Below are positions 51,652-58,919 of a DNA stretch of 64,000 bases, one piece after another. The stretch is from a virus: positions 64,001 to 128,000 of the IMG/VR virus record IMGVR_UViG_3300044618_002782; one strand, written 5' to 3'. The notes below the pieces were generated by a model. The model was not told the DNA's origin. It was given only the letters and a program-made list of their open reading frames with translations, and searched no databases. A program made the position numbers and the translations under genes. Each line of letters starts with the position of its first letter. Position 1 is the first letter of the stretch.

Positions 51652-54600
51652 ATGGCACTAGTATCCCCCGGCGTAGAAGTAACCATCATTGATGAGTCCA
51701 GCTATCTACCAGCAGGTACCAATTCGGTACCTTATATTTTGCTGGCAACAGCACAAGACAAAATTTCTGGTACAGGTGTCACTGTTGCTCCTGGCACCAC
51801 TGAAGCAAACGCTGACAAAGTGTATTTAATTACTAGTCAACGCGATCTTGCTGCAACATTTGGTAACCCTTTCTTTTACAAGACAACCAACGGTACACCA
51901 ATCAATGGATATGAACTCAATGAATACGGACTGCTTGCTGCACACAGTGTATTGGGTATCAGCAATCGTGCATATATCCAACGTGCAAACGTAGACTTGG
52001 CAGAATTAACAGCCACTTTGGTACGTCCCACAGGTGCACCTGACAATGGAACCACATGGCTAGACACAACACTTACGCTGTGGGGTATCAATCAGTGGAA
52101 TCAAACAACAGGTGAATTTACTGTAGCAACTCCGTTGGTTATTACTGATACCACACAACTAGAGTCCGGAATTCCTGCTGCCAGCTTCGGATCAATCGGG
52201 CAATATGCAGTTGTTGCAACCAACACTGCTAACCCTGTATACTACAAAAACACAGCCAACGACTGGGTACTGGTTGGATCCGACGACTGGAAACTGTCGT
52301 GGCCCACAGTGCAAGGTACAGAAAGTGTCACTGGCGCAGTATTGCCTGTTGGTGCTGTATTAATTATTAATGGGCAAACTGCAACTGTGCCTGGCGCAGC
52401 CACTTTGGCTGGACTAGTTACTGCCATTAACAACCTTAGCATTGACGGTGTCACAGCCGAAGCTGATTCCAGTAATCGCCTGATTCTTCTTGCTGATAGT
52501 TCGGCCGAAGCCGACGGTTCAACTGCCGACGGCGGTGCTGTCAACATTGAACTAGCAAGCACAGCTGGCCTGCTGACTGCTTTGGGAATCACAGCTGGCA
52601 CTTACTATGCACCAGCTCTACAACAAAGTCCTAACTATACTGTGCCACGTTGGAGAACAACTGATACATCGCCGCGTCCAACTGGTTCTGTGTGGAATAA
52701 AACCACTGACCCTAACTTGGGAGCTAAAATTGTTGTCAAAGAATACAGCACAGTGTTTGGTACTTTTACTACTAAAGCAGCTCCAATATACCAAACTGAT
52801 CGTGACGCAAATGCTGCGCTAGATCCTGCAGGAGGTGGCAAGAACATCTCAGCTGGTACATTGTACACTCAATATGATGTGAGTCCAGAAGTAGTACCAT
52901 CCGGCTACAACGACACATTTACGTTGAAGATTTTTGAACGACTGACTACTGGTCCCACAATTATCACTGGTAACACAGTTGATCCAGTGTTTATCAACGG
53001 TAACCAATTTACCATTCGGACCAGTCAAGCAAACAGTACAGTATATACACCATTTGTTACTGTCACTATAAACGGAACAACAGCAGCTGATTTTGTTGCT
53101 GCAGTTTCGGCTGCTGGCGTTCCCAACGTTAGTGCATCGGTATCGTCAACTGGTCAGATTGTGTTTACACAAAGTATAGGTGGCGTAATTTCTGTTGTGA
53201 ATACAACAGGAACACCTATAACTACAGCTGGTTTCACCACTGCTGTAACAGGAGTGCGCGATGGTACAACAACAGGAACACTGTTGTTGTCAAACTGGGT
53301 GCCGTTAGAATATACAGCCAGTGCCACTGCACCTGATCAAGATCCTGACAACGGTCGTTACTGGTATTACTCTGCTACAAACCAAGTTGACATCATGATC
53401 AACACAGGTTCAGCCTGGGTAGGTTACCAGAATGTATCAAACGATGCACGTGGCTTTAATTTAACACTGACCAATCCAACAGGTCCTATTATCAGTGCAA
53501 CAGAACCCTTGTTGCAGACAGACGGGACACCGTTGGTATACGGTGACTTGTGGATTAACACCAGCAATCTTGAGATTTATCCGGTTATCAACCGTTGGCA
53601 AATTGTGGAAGGTGTGGATCAGTGGGTTGTGGTAGACAACACTGATCAAACAACTTCCAATGGTATCTTGTTTGAAGATGCACGCTGGGCACCCAATGGT
53701 ACTACAGATCCAATTGTTGCTGCAATACCATCAATTACTAGTTTGCTGACCAGTAATTATCTTGACATTGATGCTCCTTCTGCAACAATTTATGCAGCAG
53801 GCACACTGTTGTTTAACACACGTCGCAGCGGATTTAATGTCAAAGAATTCCGCACAAATTACTTCAACGCTTTGAGCTTTGATGTTGATCCGTACAATAA
53901 CACAGTTGAGTATGTTGTGGGCAACAAGGTACTTTACAACGGTTCTATATACGTAGCGATATTGGGTGGACAAGGCAATCTTCCATCCAATGTCACTTAC
54001 TGGTCGCCGTTGGAAACCAATGCATGGGTAACTGCCAGCGGTAACCGTGCAGACGGTTCGCCTAACATGGGTCGTTTGGCAGTTCGTGCAATTATAGTAG
54101 CTGCACTTAAATCTGCTATTGACAGCCAGGAAACCTTGCGCGAAGAGCAAAATGTGTTCAACTTGATTGCTTGCCCGCAGTATCCAGAACTGATCCCCAA
54201 CATGATCGCACTCAACAACGAGCGCAGTAACACTGCATTTATTGTAGGTGACACTCCATTGCGCCTTGGACCTGATGGAAATTCCTTAGTGGCATGGGCC
54301 AACAACAACGGCGGTCTTGGTGTATTTGCTGGCGACAGCATACCTCTAGGTGACCCATATGTTGGTGTGTTCTATCCCAGCTGTCAGACAACTGACTTGT
54401 CTGGAAGCGTAGTAGTTCAGCCTCCAAGTCACATGATGTTGCGTACAATTGTTCGCAGCGACGAAATTGCGTATCCGTGGTTAGCTCCAGCAGGTACACG
54501 TCGTGGTCTAATTGACAATGCTGCGCAGATTGGTTATGTCAACGCACAAACAGGTGAATTTGTATCTATCGCCACAGGCCAGGGTGTACGTGATGTGTTG

Positions 54601-55035
54601 TACGAAAATCGTATCAATCCAATCACATTCATTCCTGGCACAGGTATTACCAACTACGGTAACAAGACTGTGGCTGCCAGCCCAAGTGCGCTGGATCGCA
54701 TCAACGTGGCACGTTTGGTAGCATTTATTCGCGCACGTTTGAACCAAATTGGCAAGAGCTTTGTGTTCGAGCCAAACGATCAGATCACACGCAACGAACT
54801 CACCAATGCTATTACCGGCTTGATGACAGACTTGGTGGCCAAACGCGGTATCTATGACTACCTGGTTGTTTGCGACTTGAGCAACAACACACCTGCACGT
54901 ATTGATCGCAATGAGCTGTATGTTGATATTGCGATTGAGCCTGTTAAGGCGGTTGAATTTATCTACATTCCGGTTCGTCTCAAGAACACTGGCGAAATTG
55001 CTGCAGGGAATGTATCAAGTTCTGCTTCTGTTTAA
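51652..55035 (+). CDS. 18: Tail sheath protein gp18 with large insertions
   Basis: The contractile sheath subunit. The N-terminus ALVSPGVEVTIIDESSYLPA and the C-terminal half (YPELIPNMIALNNERSNTAF, VFYPSCQTTDLSGSVVVQPP, YPWLAPAGTRRGLIDNAAQI, NPITFIPGTGITNYGNKTVA, INVARLVAFIRARLNQIGKS) are clear gp18. T4 gp18 has 659 residues; this has 1127. The extra middle part includes two similar beta-alpha modules, near 225-325 (VGAVLIINGQTATVPGAATL, AGLVTAINNLSIDGVTAEAD) and near 440-540 (INGNQFTIRTSQANSTVYTP, DFVAAVSAAGVPNVSASVSS), which resemble hook-type insertion domains of flagellar proteins. These would project from the sheath surface. Confidence 0.94.
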   Translation: MALVSPGVEVTIIDESSYLPAGTNSVPYILLATAQDKISGTGVTVAPGTTEANADKVYLITSQRDLAATFGNPFFYKTTNGTPINGYELNEYGLLAAHSVLGISNRAYIQRANVDLAELTATLVRPTGAPDNGTTWLDTTLTLWGINQWNQTTGEFTVATPLVITDTTQLESGIPAASFGSIGQYAVVATNTANPVYYKNTANDWVLVGSDDWKLSWPTVQGTESVTGAVLPVGAVLIINGQTATVPGAATLAGLVTAINNLSIDGVTAEADSSNRLILLADSSAEADGSTADGGAVNIELASTAGLLTALGITAGTYYAPALQQSPNYTVPRWRTTDTSPRPTGSVWNKTTDPNLGAKIVVKEYSTVFGTFTTKAAPIYQTDRDANAALDPAGGGKNISAGTLYTQYDVSPEVVPSGYNDTFTLKIFERLTTGPTIITGNTVDPVFINGNQFTIRTSQANSTVYTPFVTVTINGTTAADFVAAVSAAGVPNVSASVSSTGQIVFTQSIGGVISVVNTTGTPITTAGFTTAVTGVRDGTTTGTLLLSNWVPLEYTASATAPDQDPDNGRYWYYSATNQVDIMINTGSAWVGYQNVSNDARGFNLTLTNPTGPIISATEPLLQTDGTPLVYGDLWINTSNLEIYPVINRWQIVEGVDQWVVVDNTDQTTSNGILFEDARWAPNGTTDPIVAAIPSITSLLTSNYLDIDAPSATIYAAGTLLFNTRRSGFNVKEFRTNYFNALSFDVDPYNNTVEYVVGNKVLYNGSIYVAILGGQGNLPSNVTYWSPLETNAWVTASGNRADGSPNMGRLAVRAIIVAALKSAIDSQETLREEQNVFNLIACPQYPELIPNMIALNNERSNTAFIVGDTPLRLGPDGNSLVAWANNNGGLGVFAGDSIPLGDPYVGVFYPSCQTTDLSGSVVVQPPSHMMLRTIVRSDEIAYPWLAPAGTRRGLIDNAAQIGYVNAQTGEFVSIATGQGVRDVLYENRINPITFIPGTGITNYGNKTVAASPSALDRINVARLVAFIRARLNQIGKSFVFEPNDQITRNELTNAITGLMTDLVAKRGIYDYLVVCDLSNNTPARIDRNELYVDIAIEPVKAVEFIYIPVRLKNTGEIAAGNVSSSASV

Positions 55036-55050
55036 TGTAGTAGCAACACA

Positions 55051-55079
55051 AAAATGGGGCTTTATGCCCCATTTTTTTT
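55051..55079 (+). terminator. Terminator after gp18
   Basis: AAAATGGGGC-TTTAT-GCCCCATTTT with eight T residues: a 10-bp stem terminator. Confidence 0.92.
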
Positions 55080-55091
55080 GATCATCAAGAT

Positions 55092-55099
55092 CATAAATA
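55092..55099 (+). promoter_or_regulatory. Late promoter motif before gp19
   Basis: CATAAATA, followed by a TAGGAGATAT ribosome site and the ATG at 55122. Confidence 0.72.
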
Positions 55100-55121
55100 A
55101 TTGCATATAGGAGATATACTC

Positions 55122-55766
55122 ATGTCCGTTTCATCACTCTCAAGAATGACGGTGCCGTTGGCAAGCGATCAATCCAGCCCAACCCAAGGCCTGCTCATGC
55201 CCAAGCTCAAGTATCGCTTTCGAGTGACACTTGAAAACTTTGGCGTAAGTACACCCAGAACAGAATTAACCAAACAAGTTATGGACTTCACAAGACCGTC
55301 GGTTTCGTTTGAAGACATCACAATCGATCTGTACAATTCCAAATTGAAATTGGCAGGCAAGAGCTCGTGGGAAGACACTACTCTCAACCTGCGTGATGAT
55401 GCCAGCGGACAAGTTCAGCGCCTAGTTGGCGAACAATTGCAAAAGCAAATGGACTTTTATGAACAGGCCTCAGCACGCTCTGGCGGTGACTACAAGTTCC
55501 TGACACGTTGCGAAATTCTCGACGGCGGCAATGGAAACTTGGTTCCCACTGTGTTAGAAACTTGGGAATTGTATGGGTGCTTCTTGCAAGCAGCTAACTA
55601 CGGCGACTTAAACTATGCCACCAGCGAGCCAGTTACTATTGCACTGACCATTAGATTTGACAATGCATTACAGACTCCGCTTGGTACTGGGGTGGGTATA
55701 TTTATTACTCGTGGTACTAACGGCACGGTAACATCGACTGGTGCTGGAATACCCGGCGACGAATAA
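55122..55766 (+). CDS. 19: Tail tube protein gp19
   Basis: The tube subunit stacked inside the sheath. The sequence has MPKLKYRFRVTLENFGVSTP, ELTKQVMDFTRPSVSFEDIT, SSWEDTTLNLRDDASGQVQR and ILDGGNGNLVPTVLETWELY, a good gp19 match in a 214-aa protein (T4: 163). The start is the ATG at 55122, behind AGGAGATAT; an upstream in-frame TTG (55101) lies inside the ribosome site region and is rejected. The C-terminal 35 residues are Gly/Thr-rich and unlike T4. Own terminator-promoter unit after gp18. Confidence 0.9.
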   Translation: MSVSSLSRMTVPLASDQSSPTQGLLMPKLKYRFRVTLENFGVSTPRTELTKQVMDFTRPSVSFEDITIDLYNSKLKLAGKSSWEDTTLNLRDDASGQVQRLVGEQLQKQMDFYEQASARSGGDYKFLTRCEILDGGNGNLVPTVLETWELYGCFLQAANYGDLNYATSEPVTIALTIRFDNALQTPLGTGVGIFITRGTNGTVTSTGAGIPGDE

Positions 55767-55775
55767 GGCTAACCT

Positions 55776-56669
55776 GTGTCATCATTCGGCCAGCAGTATA
55801 TCACCAATACTTACGGTACAGAAACTCTTAGGGACTATGCACATGCTCCTAAGTTTTTCCGTGCCAATAGTCTTGAGTATGTACCGCGGGTCAAGTTTCT
55901 ATTTCATGTTTACTTTAATCTCAACACAGATCCACAAACTGGTATTCCAGCCTTACGTAATGTATTCAGTGAGGATCAAGCTACAATTGGCCTATTGGTC
56001 AAAACTATTCAGTTACCGCAATTTACCATCGCGACAGAAGTACTGAATCAATACAATCGCAAACGAGTAATACAGAAAAAGATAGAATACAATCCTGTGC
56101 AAGTAGAAATGCACGACGACGGCGGCGATCTGATACGTACACTTTGGTATAATTATTTTTCATACTATTACAAAGACCCAAACCAACCTTACAATAATGT
56201 TTCATCTACTAACGGAGCTGCTGGAGTTGACTCATCGCAGGCCGCGGGTTTCAGTTACAACAATCGTGATATCTATGTCAATGACCGAACAGTAAACGAC
56301 TGGGGTTACATTGGCGAAAGTTTCAACGACGGAACCAATGCCGAAAACGGCAAACCAGCCTTTTTCAGAGACATCACAATTTACGGTTTCGACCAGCACA
56401 AGTGGGTGTCGTATGTGCTGGTCAATCCGTTGATCAGCACCTGGAATCACGACACGTACAATTACAGCGAAGATGGCGGCATCATGCAAAATAGCATGAC
56501 TATACAGTACGAAACAGTAAAATACTACTCGGGTACGATCGGAGCAGAACGTCCAGATACTAATGTGGTTGGATTTGCAGATCCCAATGCATATGATCAG
56601 ATTCTCAGCCCTTTGTCAACGCGAGATCAGACATCATTCGTCAACGGACAAGGAGGTAATATACCATGA
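55776..56669 (+). CDS. Second tail-tube-like protein
   Basis: A 297-aa protein that starts with GTG. It has ETLRDYAHAPKFFRANSLEY, PRVKFLFHVYFNLNTDPQTG, LLVKTIQLPQFTIATEVLNQ, YNRKRVIQKKIEYNPVQVEM and WYNYFSYYYKD, and near the end TIQYETVKYYSGTIG. This order of strands (a ring-forming beta barrel with PQF and KYE-type strands) is that of tube and tube-initiator proteins. It directly follows gp19, and related phages have such a gene there; gp54-like initiation of the tube is possible but unproven. The gene ends in an ATGA overlap with the next one. Confidence 0.72.
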   Translation: MSSFGQQYITNTYGTETLRDYAHAPKFFRANSLEYVPRVKFLFHVYFNLNTDPQTGIPALRNVFSEDQATIGLLVKTIQLPQFTIATEVLNQYNRKRVIQKKIEYNPVQVEMHDDGGDLIRTLWYNYFSYYYKDPNQPYNNVSSTNGAAGVDSSQAAGFSYNNRDIYVNDRTVNDWGYIGESFNDGTNAENGKPAFFRDITIYGFDQHKWVSYVLVNPLISTWNHDTYNYSEDGGIMQNSMTIQYETVKYYSGTIGAERPDTNVVGFADPNAYDQILSPLSTRDQTSFVNGQGGNIP

Positions 56670-56974
56670 GTAGGGGTAGTATTTCAGATCTTCAAGCAAC
56701 TGCAACTGCATCGGTACTGGGTAACGTCAAGCGAGCCGACATCAACTACAACTTGAGAATGGCCCCACCTGTGCCCACCAATACTAATCCACGGGCTACT
56801 GCAGGTCGCGTTAATAATTTACGAAATGGTCTTCCAGGCGAGAATAGAGCACAGCCCAATCAAACAGGAATTAGCGCACCGTTGATACCAACGCCACCGT
56901 TACGCAGACAATTTAATTCCACAACTGGCGTAATGGGCGGCGGTGCAGGATCTGACCTACCGATCGCACCATAA
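56666..56974 (+). CDS. Small protein of unknown function (102 aa)
   Basis: Low-complexity Asn/Pro/Gly/Arg-rich protein (RADINYNLRMAPPVPTNTNP, RATAGRVNNLRNGLPGENRA, and a GVMGGGAGSDLPIAP end). No domain is visible and it is probably disordered. It is co-translated with the tube-like gene (ATGA overlap) and followed after 12 nt by the next small gene, so it belongs to the tail/head completion operon. Confidence 0.6.
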   Translation: MSRGSISDLQATATASVLGNVKRADINYNLRMAPPVPTNTNPRATAGRVNNLRNGLPGENRAQPNQTGISAPLIPTPPLRRQFNSTTGVMGGGAGSDLPIAP

Positions 56975-56986
56975 GGACATTTTTAT

Positions 56987-57346
56987 ATGAGTACTGTAAA
57001 TGCTATAAATCCCAATGTCGATTTATCTGCTAGAGTATTTGACACATTTGATGCGCCGCAGATACAACTAGATGCCAACGAGTACGACATAGTCAGTAGT
57101 TTTTTTGAATCAATATTCACTGACCAAACTGCAGCTAGAAATCTAACACTGACATTTTTTACCATTGCAGAACAAACCAAGACACCTGTATTGACCTTGC
57201 TGGATCAAGTTGTAGACCAGGACGCCATACAGCTCACAGCCACCATGGCCTATTATCTCAATGGTCTTCGTAGCCCTAGTACATTGCTGGGCGTCAACAG
57301 CTCAGTGACGCCAAACTTCTATACCGCGCGAAACATAGCAGCATGA
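56987..57346 (+). CDS. Small conserved protein (119 aa) upstream of gp4
   Basis: A mostly helical acidic protein: NPNVDLSARVFDTFDAPQIQ, DANEYDIVSSFFESIFTDQT, ARNLTLTFFTIAEQTKTPVL and LLDQVVDQDAIQLTATMAYY. Similar small genes precede gp4 in T4-like phages of aquatic bacteria; the role is not known. A chaperone or head-completion factor would fit the place and size (inference). It overlaps gp4 by ATGA. Confidence 0.65.
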   Translation: MSTVNAINPNVDLSARVFDTFDAPQIQLDANEYDIVSSFFESIFTDQTAARNLTLTFFTIAEQTKTPVLTLLDQVVDQDAIQLTATMAYYLNGLRSPSTLLGVNSSVTPNFYTARNIAA

Positions 57347-57774
57347 GTAAATTTGCTCAAGGTACCTACCAGCCAGTCAACAAACAAAAATACGCAGGAA
57401 CACGGGATCCAAGATATAGATCCAGTTGGGAATTGGCGTTTATGAACTTTTGCGACCACAACGATCATATACTGCAATGGGCAAGCGAATCAATTTCTAT
57501 TCCTTATCGACATCCGCTCACAGGAAAAATGACCATGTATGTGCCTGATTTTCTAATCACCTACATGAACAAGTCAGGACAGCAGATTGCAGAATTGATA
57601 GAAATTAAACCACGCAAACAAAGTGTGATCGAAGGCAAGATGACCGAAAAAGATCGTATGATTGTGGCAGTGAACTATGCCAAATGGGATTCTGCACAGA
57701 AGTGGGCTCGCCGTAACGGGCTAACATTCAGAGTAATCAACGAAGACAACATCTTTCACAACGGCAGAAGATAG
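57343..57774 (+). CDS. 4: Head completion protein gp4
   Basis: T4 gp4 (also called gp50/gp65) finishes filled heads before tail joining and has the fold of TnsA-type nucleases. The family blocks are GTYQPVNKQKYAGTRDPRYR, SSWELAFMNFCDHNDHILQW, ASESISIPYRHPLTGKMTMY, VPDFLITYMNKSGQQIAELI and EIKPRK, including the D-x-n-ExK-like nuclease pattern (PDF...IEIKP). Length 143 aa, as in T4 (150). It lies just upstream of the small terminase gene. Confidence 0.92.
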   Translation: MSKFAQGTYQPVNKQKYAGTRDPRYRSSWELAFMNFCDHNDHILQWASESISIPYRHPLTGKMTMYVPDFLITYMNKSGQQIAELIEIKPRKQSVIEGKMTEKDRMIVAVNYAKWDSAQKWARRNGLTFRVINEDNIFHNGRR

Positions 57775-57776
57775 TC

Positions 57777-57784
57777 GGTAAATA
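57777..57784 (+). promoter_or_regulatory. Late promoter motif fused to the gp16 start
   Basis: GGTAAATA ends 4 nt before the ATG at 57789; no Shine-Dalgarno. Confidence 0.6.
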
Positions 57785-57788
57785 CGGT

Positions 57789-58277
57789 ATGACCCGTAAA
57801 CTCGAATCCTTGTTTGATCTCCCTTCCTCTGTGTCGGATGAGCTCACTGACCCAACTACCCAAGAACAAACCAGTCTAGAAAATTTACCTGACACCTTGG
57901 CTGCACTCGACAAAATCGAAGCAGCTCTTCCGGCAGTAAAGGGACTGGAATCATCTGATTCTGAAATGGACGAGCTGGCCGGAATGGCAGTGAAAGAATT
58001 TCACAACTTGCTGGACCTAGGCATGAATGTAGATAGCCGGTATGCTAGTGAAATTTTTGGAGTAGCTAGCCAAATGTTAGGGCATGCAATCACAGCCAAA
58101 ACTGCCAAGGTAAACAAAAAACTACGCATGATCGATCTGCAGTTAAAGAAAGCCAAGTTAGATCAAGACACCAACAAAGACGATGCATTGCCGGTTGGGC
58201 AAGGTACAGTGCTGGATCGCAACGAATTGTTGGCCAGTTTGCTAAAGCGCAATGAATCAGATACACCAAAAAAGTAA
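57789..58277 (+). CDS. 16: Small terminase subunit gp16
   Basis: The recognition and regulatory subunit of the DNA-packaging motor. The 162-aa sequence has LAALDKIEAALPAVKGLESS, DELAGMAVKEFHNLLDLGMN, SRYASEIFGVASQMLGHAIT and AKTAKVNKKLRMIDLQLKKA, a helical hairpin pattern like gp16 of T4-like cyanophages. The large subunit gp17 is not in this window, although in T4 it follows gp16 directly. Here capsid-internal type genes follow instead. A late motif lies directly before the ATG. Confidence 0.78.
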   Translation: MTRKLESLFDLPSSVSDELTDPTTQEQTSLENLPDTLAALDKIEAALPAVKGLESSDSEMDELAGMAVKEFHNLLDLGMNVDSRYASEIFGVASQMLGHAITAKTAKVNKKLRMIDLQLKKAKLDQDTNKDDALPVGQGTVLDRNELLASLLKRNESDTPKK

Positions 58278-58281
58278 TTGT

Positions 58282-58289
58282 GCTAAATA
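58282..58289 (+). promoter_or_regulatory. Late promoter motif before the 58308 gene
   Basis: GCTAAATA, followed by a short leader with ATAGGA before the ATG. Confidence 0.65.
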
Positions 58290-58307
58290 TATCCATAGGA
58301 CTATGAC

Positions 58308-58919
58308 ATGAAAACATTTGCACAATACCTGACAGAAAGCGAAAAAACCTTTGATTATCGTATCAAAATCTGCGGAGATGTTGGGGCTGACCTCTTAAAG
58401 ATGTTTAAGGAAAAACTTAAAAAGTTTGATCCTGTAAAGATTTCAGATCCAAAGACCACACCTGTACAGGCCAAGCCTGTAGACTTTCCCGGACAAACTA
58501 ATCAACGAGTGACCATGATTGATGGCAGTTTTAGATACCCAGCAACGCCTCCGCAGATTCAACAGATGGCAGAGCTTTGCGGAGTACCTGCTACTGATAT
58601 TTGTATCAATGACTTGCATTGGTCAGAAGGAATGGATCAAGAGTTACTGGGCATTGAAGAAGAAAATTCTCCTTCCTTGCTGGAAAAAGATTACCCAGCT
58701 AACTCAGCAGAACAGAACAAGCTCAAGAAAGAATACGCCGACAGCAATCAGCAGATAGTAAAAAACTCAGCTGAAAAAGCCACATGGACTGTAGCTGGCG
58801 GCCGTACTCCACCAGCTGTCACAACAAACGATTTGCCACAGGGCGTCAAGAGTCCTATGTCAACAATAAAACGTCCACCACGTCCAGCCACTGGATTTAA
58901 ATCTCAAGGAAAAAAGTAA
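58308..58919 (+). CDS. Probable capsid-targeted internal protein (203 aa)
   Basis: The N-terminus MKTFAQYLTES is very like the capsid-targeting peptides of T4 internal proteins (MKTYQEFIAEA in IPIII) with a perfect LTE cut site for gp21. The next part (FDYRIKICGDVGADLLKMFK, EKLKKFDPVKISDPKTTPVQ) is an alpha/beta domain of unknown function seen in related phages; VPATDICINDLHWSEGMDQE follows and the tail is basic (TIKRPPRPATGFKSQGKK). The packaged-protein role is inference from the N-terminus and place. It overlaps the next start. Confidence 0.7.
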   Translation: MKTFAQYLTESEKTFDYRIKICGDVGADLLKMFKEKLKKFDPVKISDPKTTPVQAKPVDFPGQTNQRVTMIDGSFRYPATPPQIQQMAELCGVPATDICINDLHWSEGMDQELLGIEEENSPSLLEKDYPANSAEQNKLKKEYADSNQQIVKNSAEKATWTVAGGRTPPAVTTNDLPQGVKSPMSTIKRPPRPATGFKSQGKK

